From the NCBI RefSeq assembly GCF_006539505.1, contig NZ_BJND01000017.1, forward strand, positions 244,645 to 308,644: a stretch of DNA of 64,000 bases, written 5' to 3'. The notes beneath the pieces were generated by a model. The model was not told the DNA's origin. It saw nothing but the letters and a program-made list of their open reading frames with translations, and searched no databases. How positions within the stretch are numbered: the first letter of the stretch is position 1; every line of letters starts with the position of its first letter. This DNA comes from Streptomyces spinoverrucosus (lineage in GTDB: Bacteria; Actinomycetota; Actinomycetes; Streptomycetales; Streptomycetaceae). Below, in pieces: positions 33,389-43,301 of this stretch. Both the position numbers and the translations under genes were made by a program.

Positions 33389-34765
33389 ATGAGACTCACG
33401 AGATGGGCGTCGCTGTTCACCGGGGTCGTCGCCCTCGGCGCCCTGCTGGTCGCAGCCCTCGGCGCCGTACTGGTCGCCGCCCCCTCCGCGCACGCCGCCG
33501 ACCCGCCGCTGCGCGACCTCGCCGCCGCCAAGGGAAAGATCATCGGCACCGCGGTCACCGGAGGCAAGCTCACCGGAACCTACGCCGACATCGCGGGCCG
33601 GGAGTTCAACTCCCTCACCCCCGGCAACGCCATGAAGTGGGAGTCGGTCGAGCCGAGCCGGGGCACGTACAACTGGGCCGAGGCCGACCGGATCGTCGAC
33701 TTCGCCGAGGCGCACGGCCAGCAGGTACGCGGGCACACCCTGGTCTGGCACAGCCAGAACCCGGGCTGGCTGACAGGCGGCTCCTGGACACCGGCCCAGT
33801 TCAGCGCCATCGTCCAGGACCACATCACCACCGAGGTCGGCCGCTACAAGGGCCGCCTCGCCGCCTGGGACGTCGTCAACGAGCCCTTCAACGAGGACGG
33901 CACCTACCGGCAGAGCCTCTTCTACAACCACCTCGGCCCGGACTACATCGCCCAGGCCCTGACCTGGGCCCGGGCCGCCGACCCGGACGCCAAGCTCTAC
34001 ATCAACGACTACAACGTCGAGGGCGTCAACGCGAAGAGCACCGCGCTGTACAACCTGGTCAAGTCCCTGAAGGAGCGCGGGGTCCCGATCGACGGCGTCG
34101 GTCTGCAGGCCCACTTCATCCTCGGCCAGATCCCGTCGACGCTCCAGCAGAACATCCAGCGCTTCGCCGACCTCGGGGTCGACGTGGCGATCACGGAGCT
34201 GGACATCCGGATGCAGGTTCCGGCCACGGACGCGAAGCTCGCCCAGCAGGCCGCCGACTACAAGGCCGTCATGAACGCCTGTGTGGCGGTCGCCCGCTGC
34301 ACCGGCGTCACCGTGTGGGGCTTCACCGACTCCGACTCCTGGATCCCGGACTTCTTCGAGGGATACGGGGCGGCGACACCGTACGACGAGAACTTCGCGC
34401 CGAAACCGGCGTACTACGCGATCGCGCAATCGCTGGGCGGCACCGGTGACGGTGGCGGTGGCGATCCCACGGACGGCTGTACGGCGACGTATCGCGTCGT
34501 GAACCAGTGGAACACCGGCTTCACCGGCGAGGTGACGGTCTCCTGCGCGGGCGCCTCGCTCTCGTCCTGGAACGTGAACTGGACGTACGGCGCGGGTCAG
34601 CGGATCACCCAGGCCTGGAACGCGAACTGCACGCAGAGCGGGGCAACGGTCAGCTGCTCCAACGCGTCCTACAACGGGGCGGTGCCGAACGGCGGTTCGG
34701 TGACCTTCGGCTTCAACGGCTCCTGGAGCGGCAGCAATCCGGTGCCGACGGTGGCGCTGGGCTGA
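33389..34765 (+). CDS. Secreted GH10 endo-1,4-beta-xylanase with CBM2
   Basis: 458 residues from ATG 33389 (GGAGG eight bases upstream). Signal peptide with twin-Arg-free core [23 protein letters not shown]10 barrel, residues ~40-340: [24 protein letters not shown], acid/base Glu165 in [11 protein letters not shown] and nucleophile Glu270 in [12 protein letters not shown] Gly-rich linker leads to a C-terminal CBM2 (residues ~355-458: [32 protein letters not shown], two Cys pairs). It cuts xylan outside the cell; the products feed the bxl importer. Confidence 0.95.
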   Translation: MRLTRWASLFTGVVALGALLVAALGAVLVAAPSAHAADPPLRDLAAAKGKIIGTAVTGGKLTGTYADIAGREFNSLTPGNAMKWESVEPSRGTYNWAEADRIVDFAEAHGQQVRGHTLVWHSQNPGWLTGGSWTPAQFSAIVQDHITTEVGRYKGRLAAWDVVNEPFNEDGTYRQSLFYNHLGPDYIAQALTWARAADPDAKLYINDYNVEGVNAKSTALYNLVKSLKERGVPIDGVGLQAHFILGQIPSTLQQNIQRFADLGVDVAITELDIRMQVPATDAKLAQQAADYKAVMNACVAVARCTGVTVWGFTDSDSWIPDFFEGYGAATPYDENFAPKPAYYAIAQSLGGTGDGGGGDPTDGCTATYRVVNQWNTGFTGEVTVSCAGASLSSWNVNWTYGAGQRITQAWNANCTQSGATVSCSNASYNGAVPNGGSVTFGFNGSWSGSNPVPTVALG

Positions 34766-34838
34766 GAAGTCTGAGAATTTCGGAAGAAAACCGGGTTCGC
34801 GTCCCCGCCCGTAATAATTCGGACGTACGTTCCTGCCC

Positions 34839-35897
34839 GTGACGGGACACATAACGGAGCACGACGGAGACGGGGACGAGGTTCGAAGAGGGGGAGGCCG
34901 GCGGACGAGCCCGCTGAAGGCCGCCGGTCTCGCCCTCGCCGCCGTCCTGGCGCTCAGCGGCGCCGGGGCGGGCTGGGTCTACTGGCAGCTGAACGACAAC
35001 ATCAACAGCGTCGACATCAACAGCGCCCTCGGCGACGACCGCCCGGCGAAACCGACGCCCTCCGTCTCCACGTCCGCCGCGACGCCGCCCGCAGAGGCGC
35101 TGAACATCCTGGTGCTGGGCTCGGACTCGCGCAGCGGCGCCGAGAACCAGGCCCTCGGGGGCGGCGACAGTACCGGCGCCCGGTCCGACACGGCGATGGT
35201 GGTGCACCTCGGCGCCGGGCGCACCGAGGCCACCGTCGTCAGTATCCCGCGCGACACGCTGGTCACCCGTCCGTCCTGCCCGCTGGAGTCGGGGGGTGAG
35301 TCGGCCGAGGCCTCCAACGTCATGTTCAACAGCGCCTATTCGGTGGGCGGTCCGGTGTGCGCGGTGAAGACCGTCGAGTCGATGACGAACGTCCGGATGG
35401 ACCACTACGTCGAGATCGACTTCGCCGGCTTCGCCAGGCTGGTGGACGCGCTCGGCGGGGTCACCGTCACCACCGAGGAGGACATCGACGACGAGGACAG
35501 CCACCTGACCCTGCCGGCCGGCACCCATCACCTCGACGGCGAACAGGCCCTGGGCCTGGCCCGCACCCGGCACGGCATCGGGGACGGCAGCGATCTGGGG
35601 CGCATAGGCCTGCAGCAACAGCTGGTGAAGGCGCTCATGGAACGGATCGCGGCGACCAGCCTGCTCTCCGACCCGACCCGCCTGTACGAGGTCGCGGACG
35701 CGGTGACCGGCAGCCTGACGACCGACACCGGCCTCGACTCGCTGACGGAGCTGGTGGGGCTCGGGCAGAGCCTGCGGGGGCTGTCGGCGGACGCCATGGA
35801 GACGGTGATGATGCCGGTGGTCACGGCGGCCTGGGACCGGAACCGGGTGGTGGCGGACGAGCCGGAGGCGGGGGAGTTGTGGGAGTCGTTGCGGTGA
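34839..35897 (+). CDS. LytR-CpsA-Psr (LCP) family glycopolymer transferase
   Basis: 352 residues, GTG start. Cytoplasmic charged N-terminus, one membrane helix ([24 protein letters not shown], residues ~26-50), then the extracytoplasmic LCP domain. Seen: [37 protein letters not shown] (catalytic Arg region), the acceptor-side [20 protein letters not shown], and [24 protein letters not shown]. Such enzymes attach teichoic acid or other glycopolymers to peptidoglycan. Complete. Confidence 0.92.
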   Translation: MTGHITEHDGDGDEVRRGGGRRTSPLKAAGLALAAVLALSGAGAGWVYWQLNDNINSVDINSALGDDRPAKPTPSVSTSAATPPAEALNILVLGSDSRSGAENQALGGGDSTGARSDTAMVVHLGAGRTEATVVSIPRDTLVTRPSCPLESGGESAEASNVMFNSAYSVGGPVCAVKTVESMTNVRMDHYVEIDFAGFARLVDALGGVTVTTEEDIDDEDSHLTLPAGTHHLDGEQALGLARTRHGIGDGSDLGRIGLQQQLVKALMERIAATSLLSDPTRLYEVADAVTGSLTTDTGLDSLTELVGLGQSLRGLSADAMETVMMPVVTAAWDRNRVVADEPEAGELWESLR

Positions 35898-35978
35898 CGG
35901 GGGCGCGCGGCCCATCAGTGAACCGGCCCATCCGTAAACAGAGGGACACGGAGAGTTTCCAGCACCCATAATGGGCCT

Positions 35979-38900
35979 GTGCTTCGGGGGCCGTTGAGAC
36001 GGGCGCGTGCGCGCCGGCGCCTCGTCCGCGACGGCCTCTTCGCCGCCGTCGGACTGGGGTCGACCGGCCTCGCCGTGTGGATGCTGGCGGGCGGAAACGC
36101 CAATGAAATCGCCACGGTGGCCAGCTTGTTCGTGGGTGTCGCGGCACTGCTCCTCGCCCTCGCGGACTACTTCCGCCCGGAGCCCACCTCACCCGACCCG
36201 GCGGAGTACGCCGACGACCTCGCGCGCACGCTGCGGGAACAGTGGCTGGAGGAGGCGGAGGCGAGGCGGCTGCGCGACCCCCGTGTCCTGCCGCTCGCCT
36301 GGGCGGCGACGGCCCGTGAGGTCGCCGACGAGCCACGCGTCGGCCGCGCCAGGGTGGTGCGCCTGCGCCTCGACGGCCGCCTCGCCGGGCGCTTCGAGCA
36401 GGTCACCGGCCAACTCGCCGAGGGGTACGGCCAGTTGGCGCAGGGCAGACTGGTCGTCATCGGCGAGCCCGGAGCGGGCAAGACCGTGCTGGCGATGCTG
36501 CTGACCCTGGGGCTGCTCGACGCCCGCGCCCCGGGCACGCCGGTCCCCGTGCTGCTCCCGGTCTCCTCCTGGGACCCGCTGCGCGAACGCCTCGACGACT
36601 GGATCGTCAACTCCCTCGCCGTGCCGTACTACAGCGGCCGCCCGGAGATCCCGCGCACCCTGCTCGCCCACGGCCTGCTGCTCCCCGTTCTGGACGGCCT
36701 CGACGAGATCCCCGAGTCGGCCCGGCGCGGCGCGATCCGCGGCATCAACCACGCCGTCGGCGGCGAACGGCCCGTCGTGGTCACCTGCCGGGCCGTGGAG
36801 TACGAGGAACTGATCCGCGGCGGCGCTCCACGGCTGCGCCAGGCGCCGGTCGTGGAGGTGCTGCCGCTGCCGGCCACGGACGTCGTCGCGTATCTGCGGG
36901 ACACGGAGTGGCCGGACGGCGTGGTGTGGGACGAGGTCGTCGCCCGCCTGAGCGCCGAGCCGGACGGCCCGCTGGCGGAGGCCCTGTCCACGCCGATGAT
37001 GGTGACCACGGCCCGCCTGGTGTACCAGCGGGGCGGTGCGGGCGGCGCGGACCCGCGGGAACTCCTCGACCGGGACCGCTTCGACTGCCGGTACTCCGTC
37101 GAGGACCACCTCACCCACGAGGTGGTCGACGCGGCGTACGCACCGGACCCGCGGCTGCCCGAGGAGGCGGGCGTACGGCAGCGGTGGCGGCCGGAACAGG
37201 CGCGGCGCTGGCTGACGTTCCTGGCTGGTTATCTGCACGATCACCGGGAGCGGGATCTGGCCTGGTGGTCGATGAGCGGGCGGCTGCTGCCGACGTGGGT
37301 GGGGCCGGTGGCCTCGCTGCTGCTGGGGCTCGTTGTGGCCTTCGGTGCCTCGGTATGGGTCGCGGTGACCGAGGGATTCCCTGGAGCCAAGGCCTTCAGT
37401 CCGGTGGCGGCCCTGACGCTGGCGATCGGCGCGGGCTTCGCGCTGATCGGTTCCATCGTCTGGTACACGGTGGGCGATCCACTGCCCGGGCGGCTGGCGT
37501 GGTCGCCGCGCGGATCGGCGGCCCGGCTGCGGCGGGGCTTTCGCAACGGCGCCGTCCTGTGCCTTGCCTTCGTCGTCCCGGTGGCCGGATCCGTCACCCT
37601 GATCATCGTCCTGGACTCCACCCTGGGACCGGGCACACTGCAGGGCGCCGAAGCGGTCGCCACCCTGCTCGCCGTCTGCGTCGCGGTGGCCACCGTCATG
37701 GGGCTCTCCCTCGCCGCGCACAGCTGGCTCAACGCCCCGCCGTCCCGGGCGGCCCAGGTGAACCCCGCGAACTCCCTTGTGCAGGACCGGCGTTCGTCGC
37801 TGTGCGGCGCACTGCTGGCCGGTGTGGTCTTCGGCGCGACCGGGCTGTTCGGGCTGCAACTGGGCCTGCTCGGCGGCGGCCTGCTCTTCCGCCTGGTCAA
37901 CGACTGGCCGGGCTGGCCGGGCGACGGTGAGACCGGGGCGTACGCCGAGTGGGCGTGGGGGGAGTCGAGCCGGGCGTACGGCATGGAGCACTTCGGCTTC
38001 GGCGTGCCGTACCTGCTGCCCGGGACGCTCTTCGCGCTCCTCGTCCTGCTGTCCCGCGCCTGGCCCCGCTTCGTGCTGACCCGCGTCTGGCTCGCCGCCC
38101 GGGGCAGGCTGCCCTGGCGGCTGATGGCGTTCCTCGCGGACGCCCGCCGCCGGGAGATCCTCCGGCAGTCGGGCGGGGCGTACCAGTTCCGGCACATCCG
38201 CCTCCAGGAGGCGCTCGCCGGCCGGCCGACGTACGACGAACCCCGGCTGCCCGCGCGGCGGTGGGAGCCGGCGGTCGTACGGCGGCGGGTGGTGCTGGCG
38301 GCGGGGGTGGCGGCGGCGCTGAGCGGGACGGGGGCGGTGCTCGCGCATCATCGGGACGAGAGTGAGGTGACGTTCTCGGCGCCTGCGGACACCTGGGTGA
38401 CCACGCTGGCGTTCCGGCCCAGGACCAGTGAGGTGTTCTGGGGGGACTCGGACGGGCGGATCTGGTCCGGCAGCCCTTATGGGGTACGGCGTCGGCGGGT
38501 CGGGGCGCCTCCTCCCTACGAGGACGACGACGGGTATGACAAGGACGTGTCCGCCAGAGCGATGGCCTTCCACCCGGGCGGGGAGATCCTCGCGCTGAGG
38601 CGTGGCGGGCAGCTGGAGCTGTGGGACGTACGAGGACGCCGACTGCGGCGGGTGGATTCCGGGCCGCTGGGCGAGCCGGTCGTCTCCCTCGCGTTCGCGC
38701 CGGACGGCGGCTACCTGGCCGGTGTGATGGACAGCAGGCTGGTTCCCTCCTCCGAGTACGAGACCTTTCTGCGACGCCTGGCCGCCGACGGCCGATTTCA
38801 GGAGACCAAGGCTCTTGACGCGTCGGTGACGGCTGAAGCGGTCTGTTTCCTGCCCGAGGGCGGCTTGGCCGTCCTTTACTACGAGGCTCGCGTCCGGACG

Positions 38901-39341
38901 CACACAGTGCCGGAGCTGGAGCCGGGCCAGAGTCTGGACCCCCACAAGAAGGTCGTCGGAGATGACGGCGCGCACGCCCTGACCGTCAGCCCGCGCGGCG
39001 ACTTCCTGTTGGTGATGGGCGACGAGGCGAGTGAGCTGTGGCAGCTCCAAGCCGACGGCACATGGGTGTCCGCCGGAATCCTCCCTGTCATGAGCAGCGC
39101 CGCGTTCCATCCGGCGGAACCTCTGCTGGCCTTCGGCCCGGCAATTGACGACGAGAGCTCAGGATTGCCCGACGGAACCATCGAGCTGTTGTCGGTGGGG
39201 ACCGGGACTCGCCTGACCACCCTCCACGGACACATGTCCGAGGTCACCTGCATGCAATTCAGCTCGGACGGCGACTGGCTGGCGACCGGCAGCGCCGACG
39301 GGACGGTCCGGCTGTGGGATGCCCGTCGTCCGAAGTCCTGA
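35979..39341 (+). CDS. Membrane NACHT NTPase with C-terminal WD40 repeats
   Basis: 1120 residues from GTG 35979. Two N-terminal hydrophobic segments (residues ~20-62), then a NACHT NTPase module: Walker A GEPGAGKT at ~161-168, Walker B LLPVLDGLDEIPE at ~236-247, then winged-helix and helical parts. About six hydrophobic segments lie between residues 440 and 705. WD40-type repeats occupy residues ~795-1120; the last, DGDWLATGSADGTVRLWDARR, is textbook. This is a STAND-type architecture, signal-sensing through the propeller and NTP-driven. Bacterial NACHT proteins include antiphage systems, but no effector domain or partner is identified here. A membrane-disrupting role is speculative. Confidence 0.85.
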   Translation: MLRGPLRRARARRRLVRDGLFAAVGLGSTGLAVWMLAGGNANEIATVASLFVGVAALLLALADYFRPEPTSPDPAEYADDLARTLREQWLEEAEARRLRDPRVLPLAWAATAREVADEPRVGRARVVRLRLDGRLAGRFEQVTGQLAEGYGQLAQGRLVVIGEPGAGKTVLAMLLTLGLLDARAPGTPVPVLLPVSSWDPLRERLDDWIVNSLAVPYYSGRPEIPRTLLAHGLLLPVLDGLDEIPESARRGAIRGINHAVGGERPVVVTCRAVEYEELIRGGAPRLRQAPVVEVLPLPATDVVAYLRDTEWPDGVVWDEVVARLSAEPDGPLAEALSTPMMVTTARLVYQRGGAGGADPRELLDRDRFDCRYSVEDHLTHEVVDAAYAPDPRLPEEAGVRQRWRPEQARRWLTFLAGYLHDHRERDLAWWSMSGRLLPTWVGPVASLLLGLVVAFGASVWVAVTEGFPGAKAFSPVAALTLAIGAGFALIGSIVWYTVGDPLPGRLAWSPRGSAARLRRGFRNGAVLCLAFVVPVAGSVTLIIVLDSTLGPGTLQGAEAVATLLAVCVAVATVMGLSLAAHSWLNAPPSRAAQVNPANSLVQDRRSSLCGALLAGVVFGATGLFGLQLGLLGGGLLFRLVNDWPGWPGDGETGAYAEWAWGESSRAYGMEHFGFGVPYLLPGTLFALLVLLSRAWPRFVLTRVWLAARGRLPWRLMAFLADARRREILRQSGGAYQFRHIRLQEALAGRPTYDEPRLPARRWEPAVVRRRVVLAAGVAAALSGTGAVLAHHRDESEVTFSAPADTWVTTLAFRPRTSEVFWGDSDGRIWSGSPYGVRRRRVGAPPPYEDDDGYDKDVSARAMAFHPGGEILALRRGGQLELWDVRGRRLRRVDSGPLGEPVVSLAFAPDGGYLAGVMDSRLVPSSEYETFLRRLAADGRFQETKALDASVTAEAVCFLPEGGLAVLYYEARVRTHTVPELEPGQSLDPHKKVVGDDGAHALTVSPRGDFLLVMGDEASELWQLQADGTWVSAGILPVMSSAAFHPAEPLLAFGPAIDDESSGLPDGTIELLSVGTGTRLTTLHGHMSEVTCMQFSSDGDWLATGSADGTVRLWDARRPKS

Positions 39342-39431
39342 AGAAAAAATCCGGCGCGGGTGTCGATCCGGGCGGGTGCCGTTCGACGCAGGGGTGAGAG
39401 GCACCGACAACCCACTACCGAGGGAGCCACC

Positions 39432-39788
39432 ATGCCCCGCTACCTGTCGCTCATCCGGATCGACGAGCAGAACGCCCCCGCCGAAGGCCCCAGCCCCGAG
39501 CTGATCCAGCGGATGGGCGAGCTGATCGAGGAGATGACCAAGGCCGGCGTGATGCTCGACAACGCCGGCCTGACCCCGACCGAGCAGGGCACCCGCGTGC
39601 ACTACGAGGGCGGGCGGATCTCCCTCATCGACGGGCCGTTCACCGAGACCAAGGAGGTCGTCGGCGGGTACGCCGTGATCCAGGCCAAGGACAAGGCCGA
39701 GGCGATCGAATGGACCAAGCGGTTCCTGAAGGTGCACGAGCCGCACTGGACGGTGACCTGTGAGGTTCGCGAGGTCATGGAGGGCTGA
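39432..39788 (+). CDS. DGPF/YCII-related protein (ECF42 partner)
   Basis: 118 residues, ATG behind GAGGGAG. YCII/DGPF family: MPRYLSLIRIDEQ, VHYEGGRISLIDGPFTETKEVVGGYAVIQ and a C-terminal strand. Such proteins are encoded next to ECF42-type sigma factors, as here (49 bp upstream of one), and are thought to be their target or partner. The biochemical function is not established; YCII relatives have been proposed as small enzymes of the dimeric alpha-beta barrel fold. Confidence 0.92.
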   Translation: MPRYLSLIRIDEQNAPAEGPSPELIQRMGELIEEMTKAGVMLDNAGLTPTEQGTRVHYEGGRISLIDGPFTETKEVVGGYAVIQAKDKAEAIEWTKRFLKVHEPHWTVTCEVREVMEG

Positions 39789-39837
39789 GTCCGGCCCTGT
39801 TTGGCCCGGGGCCACGTGAGGTGTTCGATGGTGGGCT

Positions 39838-41097
39838 GTGGAACCACAGCCCACCGCCGACCCGCACGGCACCGTCGAGACCGTCTTCCGTATCGAGTCG
39901 CCCCGGATCATCGCCGCCGTCACCCGCGTCGTCCGTGACGTCGGCATCGCCGAGGAGCTGGCGCAGGACGCCCTGGTCGCCGCGCTGGAGCAGTGGCCGC
40001 GCGACGGCGTGCCCGACAACCCCGGGGCCTGGCTGATGACCACCGCCCGGCACCGCGCCGTCGACCTGGTCCGCCGCCGGGAGAACTACGCCCGCAAGCT
40101 CCAGGAGATCGGACGGGACCTGTCGAGCGTGGCCCCTCCGGAGGAGCCCGCCGACCCGGACGATATCGACGACGACCTGCTGAGGCTGGTCTTCACGGCC
40201 TGCCACCCGGTGCTGTCCGCCGAGGCCCGCATCGCCCTCACCCTGCGCCTGCTCGGCGGCCTGACCACGGCCGAGATCGCCCGCGCGTTCCTGGTCCCGG
40301 AGTCGACGGTCGCCCAGCGCATCGTCCGCGCCAAACGCACGCTCGCCGCGAAGAACGTGCCCTTCGAGGTGCCGTACGGCCCCGACCGCGAGGCCCGCCT
40401 GGGCTCCGTACTGGACGTCATCTACCTGATCTTCAACGAGGGGTACGCCGCCACGGCCGGCGACGATCTGCTCCGCCCCGGCCTCTGCGAGGACGCCCTG
40501 CGTCTGGCGCGCGTGCTGTCGGCCCTGATGCCGAAGGAGCCCGAGGTCCACGGCCTGACCGCGCTCGTCGAATTCCAGGCGTCCCGCACGGCCGCCCGCA
40601 CCGGCCCGAACGGCGAACCCGTTCTCCTCAAGGACCAGAACCGCAGCCGCTGGGACCGCCTCCTCATCGCCCGCGGCATCACGTCCCTGACCCGCGCCGA
40701 CGCCACGGCCACCGGCGCCCCGGGCCCGTACGCCCTCCAGGCCGCCATCGCCGCGTGCCATGCCCACGCGTACACCTACGAGGAGACCGACTGGCCGCGC
40801 ATCGCCACGCTGTACGGCCTGCTCGCCGCCCGCGCCCCGTCCCCGGTCGTCGAACTCAACCGCGCGGTGGCCGTCTCCATGTCCGAAGGCCCCGCCCAGG
40901 CGCTGGCCATCGTCGACGCCCTGTCCGCCGTACCCGCCCTGCGCGACTACCACCTCCTGCCGAGCGTCCGCGGCGACCTGCTCGCCCGCCTCGGCCGCAC
41001 GACGGAGGCCCGCGCGGAGTTCGAACGCGCGGCGGCCCTGGCCCGCAACGAACGGGAGCGGGAACTGCTGGAGGCGCGGGCGCGGGAGTGTGGTTGA
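39838..41097 (+). CDS. ECF42-type RNA polymerase sigma factor with C-terminal extension
   Basis: 419 residues, GTG start. Sigma region 2 (IESPRIIAAVTRVVRDVGIAEELAQDA, GAWLMTTARHRAVDLVRRR) and region 4 (LRLLGGLTTAEIARAFLVPESTVAQRIVRAK) lie within residues 1-180. A long C-terminal extension of ~230 residues is helical and TPR-like (EDALRLARVLSALMPKEPEV, YALQAAIAACHAHAYTYEETDW, LLARLGRTTEARAEFERAAAL). This domain set and the adjacent DGPF gene define group ECF42, which lacks a classical anti-sigma factor; the extension is considered regulatory. Confidence 0.93.
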   Translation: MEPQPTADPHGTVETVFRIESPRIIAAVTRVVRDVGIAEELAQDALVAALEQWPRDGVPDNPGAWLMTTARHRAVDLVRRRENYARKLQEIGRDLSSVAPPEEPADPDDIDDDLLRLVFTACHPVLSAEARIALTLRLLGGLTTAEIARAFLVPESTVAQRIVRAKRTLAAKNVPFEVPYGPDREARLGSVLDVIYLIFNEGYAATAGDDLLRPGLCEDALRLARVLSALMPKEPEVHGLTALVEFQASRTAARTGPNGEPVLLKDQNRSRWDRLLIARGITSLTRADATATGAPGPYALQAAIAACHAHAYTYEETDWPRIATLYGLLAARAPSPVVELNRAVAVSMSEGPAQALAIVDALSAVPALRDYHLLPSVRGDLLARLGRTTEARAEFERAAALARNERERELLEARARECG

Positions 41098-41129
41098 GGC
41101 GCACTCGTGGCCCGGGGCCGACCGCTCCT

Positions 41130-42293
41130 CTACGCGGCCGCCGGGTGGCCGATCAGCATTGTCGGTGCCCCCGCCACCCGCGTCAGGAACACCGTCGCGG
41201 AGTTCGGCCCCTGGGGTTTCACCTTCTTGCGTAGTTCCTCCGGCTCTACCGCCGAGCCGCGTTTCTTCACGGTGAGGATCCCCACCTCCCGCTCCCGCAG
41301 CAGGGCCTTCAACTTCTTGATGTTGAAGTGGAGTTGGTCGGTGATCTCGTAGGCGGTGGCGTACGGCGTGGGGCGCAGCTCGTCGGCCGTGACGTACGCG
41401 ATCGTCCCGTCGATCAGACCGCCGTCGAGTTCGGCGGCCACCTCGGCGACCAGGTGGGCGCGGATGACGGCGCCGTCGGGCTCGTAGAGGAAGCGTCCGA
41501 CGGGGCGTACCGCCGGATTCGGCAGGCCGCGGGAGCAGAGTGTGCGCGGGCCGGGGAGGAGGGTGGCGCGCACCAGGCCGGGCTCGGTGCCGAACCACAG
41601 CACCGCTTCCTTCACATCGCCGCCGTCCGAGATCCACTCCGCCTCGGCGGCGTCGGGCACGGCCTCGTGCGGGATGCCGGGCGCGACCTTGAGGGCGGCG
41701 TGCGGGGCGGTCGTAGCCATGTGGGCGGCCCAGGACAGCGGGGGTGAGTACGCCTCCGGGTCGAAGATGCGGCCCCGGCCGCCTCGCCGCGCCGGGTCCA
41801 CGAAGACCGCGTCGTACGCCGACACGTCCACCTCCGTGACATCCGCCTCCCGCACCTCGATCAGCCCGGTCAGCCCCAGCGCCTCGGCGTTCGCGCGCGC
41901 GGCGGCCGCCGTCAGCGGGTCGCGGTCCACGGCGAGGACGCGGATCCCGGCGCGGGCGAGGGCGATCGCGTCCCCGCCGATGCCGCAGCACAGGTCGGCC
42001 ACGGAGGTCACCCCCAACTCGCCGAACCGCCGCGCGCGATACGTCGCCACGCTCGCCCGCGTCGACTGCTCGACCCCATTGGGCGTGAAGTACATCCGCT
42101 CCGCGTCCGCCCCGAACTTGGCCACCGCCCGCTGCCGCAGCCGCGCCTGGCCGAGCGCCGCCGACACCAGGTCGGCCGGGTGGTCGCGGCGCAGCCGGGT
42201 GGCGACGGCGAGTTCCTGGGCGGGGTCCGTGCCGCGCACCTCGTCGAGGAGGGCCCGGCCTTCGGGGGTGAGGAGAGGGGCGAGGTCGTTCAC
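41130..42293 (-). CDS. SAM-dependent methyltransferase with THUMP-like domain
   Basis: 387 residues from GTG 42293 (VNDLAPLLTPEGRALLDEV). Class I Rossmann methyltransferase: VADLCCGIGGDAIALARAGI (SAM loop), AVDRDP acidic strand, and DAVFVDPARRGGRGRIFDPE (DPAR motif). The C-terminal THUMP-like region (FNIKKLKALLREREVGILTVKKRGS) implies RNA binding, so a tRNA or rRNA target is likely but unknown. The much longer open frame upstream is noise. Confidence 0.85.
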   Translation of the reverse strand: MNDLAPLLTPEGRALLDEVRGTDPAQELAVATRLRRDHPADLVSAALGQARLRQRAVAKFGADAERMYFTPNGVEQSTRASVATYRARRFGELGVTSVADLCCGIGGDAIALARAGIRVLAVDRDPLTAAAARANAEALGLTGLIEVREADVTEVDVSAYDAVFVDPARRGGRGRIFDPEAYSPPLSWAAHMATTAPHAALKVAPGIPHEAVPDAAEAEWISDGGDVKEAVLWFGTEPGLVRATLLPGPRTLCSRGLPNPAVRPVGRFLYEPDGAVIRAHLVAEVAAELDGGLIDGTIAYVTADELRPTPYATAYEITDQLHFNIKKLKALLREREVGILTVKKRGSAVEPEELRKKVKPQGPNSATVFLTRVAGAPTMLIGHPAAA

Positions 42294-42383
42294 CGGGTCA
42301 TTGTCGGCCAGTCGGTGGATGGTGCGCCTCCGGCGGCGGTGTCGGCGGGGGTTCGGGAGCGGGGCCTGGGAGGATCCGGCTCC

Positions 42384-43301
42384 ATGCGAGTAGTAGTACA
42401 AAATGACAAAATTAGGATGCGTCGGCGTCGGAGGGCTACGGCGATCAGAGCCGGAATCGCCGTACTGACCGCCGCTGCCATCGCCTCGGGCTGCACGCGC
42501 GGCGAGGAAGCGCCCCCACCCCTCAAGGCGCCCCCGGCGCGCGCCCTGGACGGCTACGCCGCCAAACTCCGCGCCGACCACGCCGCCCTGGTCGCCGCCG
42601 CGCAACGCTGGGGCCTGAAGGAGACCCCGCTGCGGCCGCCGGCCCCGCCCGCGAAGAAGCCGACGATCACCACCCGCGTCGGCTTCGAGGTGGACGAACA
42701 CGAGGAGCAGGGCCTCCCGCCGGTCTTCACCACCGTCCCCACCGACCAGAAGGTCGTCTTCCTCACCATCGACGACGGCGCCGAAAAGGACCCGGAGTTC
42801 CTGCGGATGATGACCGACCTGCGGATCCCGTACACGGCGTTCCTCAGCGACTACCTGATCAAGGAGAACTACCGCTACTTCCAGCAGATGCAGGCCAGGG
42901 GAGTGGTCCTGAACAACCACACCCTCAACCACCCCTACCTGCCCGGCCTCTCCTACTCCGAGCAGAAGCGCGAGATCTGCGGCATGCAGGACGTCATCGA
43001 AGAGCGCTACGGCGCCCGGCCGCTGCTGTTCCGCCCACCCTTCGGCAACTACAACTCCGACACCCTGCACGCCGCCAAGGACTGCGGCATCAAGTACGTC
43101 CCGCTGTGGAACGAGGAGGTCTTCGTCGACCACTGGGACTACCGCGAGTGGGACCGCGACATCCACCCCGGCGACATCGTCCTCAGCCACTTCCGGGGCA
43201 CCGACGACTGGGCGGGCCGGATGCCCGACATGATCCGCGTCTTCCTCGACAAGGTCACGGCGAAGGGGTACGCGGTGGGCCGCCTGGAGGACTACCTGTG
43301 A
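42384..43301 (+). CDS. Polysaccharide deacetylase lipoprotein 1
   Basis: 305 residues from ATG 42384 with GGAGGA nine bases upstream. Arg-rich leader, hydrophobic core IRAGIAVLTAAAIASGC with a lipobox. NodB domain in the C-terminal 200 residues: VFLTIDDGAEKD (metal Asp), HxxxH in NNHTLNHPYLPG, FRPPFGNYN, and a late HPGDIVLSHF. It probably deacetylates cell-wall or capsular glycans outside the membrane. Overlaps the next, paralogous deacetylase by four bases (GTGA). Confidence 0.9.
   Translation: MRVVVQNDKIRMRRRRRATAIRAGIAVLTAAAIASGCTRGEEAPPPLKAPPARALDGYAAKLRADHAALVAAAQRWGLKETPLRPPAPPAKKPTITTRVGFEVDEHEEQGLPPVFTTVPTDQKVVFLTIDDGAEKDPEFLRMMTDLRIPYTAFLSDYLIKENYRYFQQMQARGVVLNNHTLNHPYLPGLSYSEQKREICGMQDVIEERYGARPLLFRPPFGNYNSDTLHAAKDCGIKYVPLWNEEVFVDHWDYREWDRDIHPGDIVLSHFRGTDDWAGRMPDMIRVFLDKVTAKGYAVGRLEDYL

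Noticed and set aside
36189..39110. 973-codon minus-strand open frame inside the NACHT-WD40 gene
   Set aside because: Composition is Gln/Arg/His rich and featureless; the plus-strand frame has unmistakable Walker and WD40 motifs.
43106..43297. 5' extension of the second deacetylase gene
   Set aside because: In-frame codons upstream of GTG 43298 are antisense-like noise inside the first deacetylase gene; the lipobox leader starts at the GTG.
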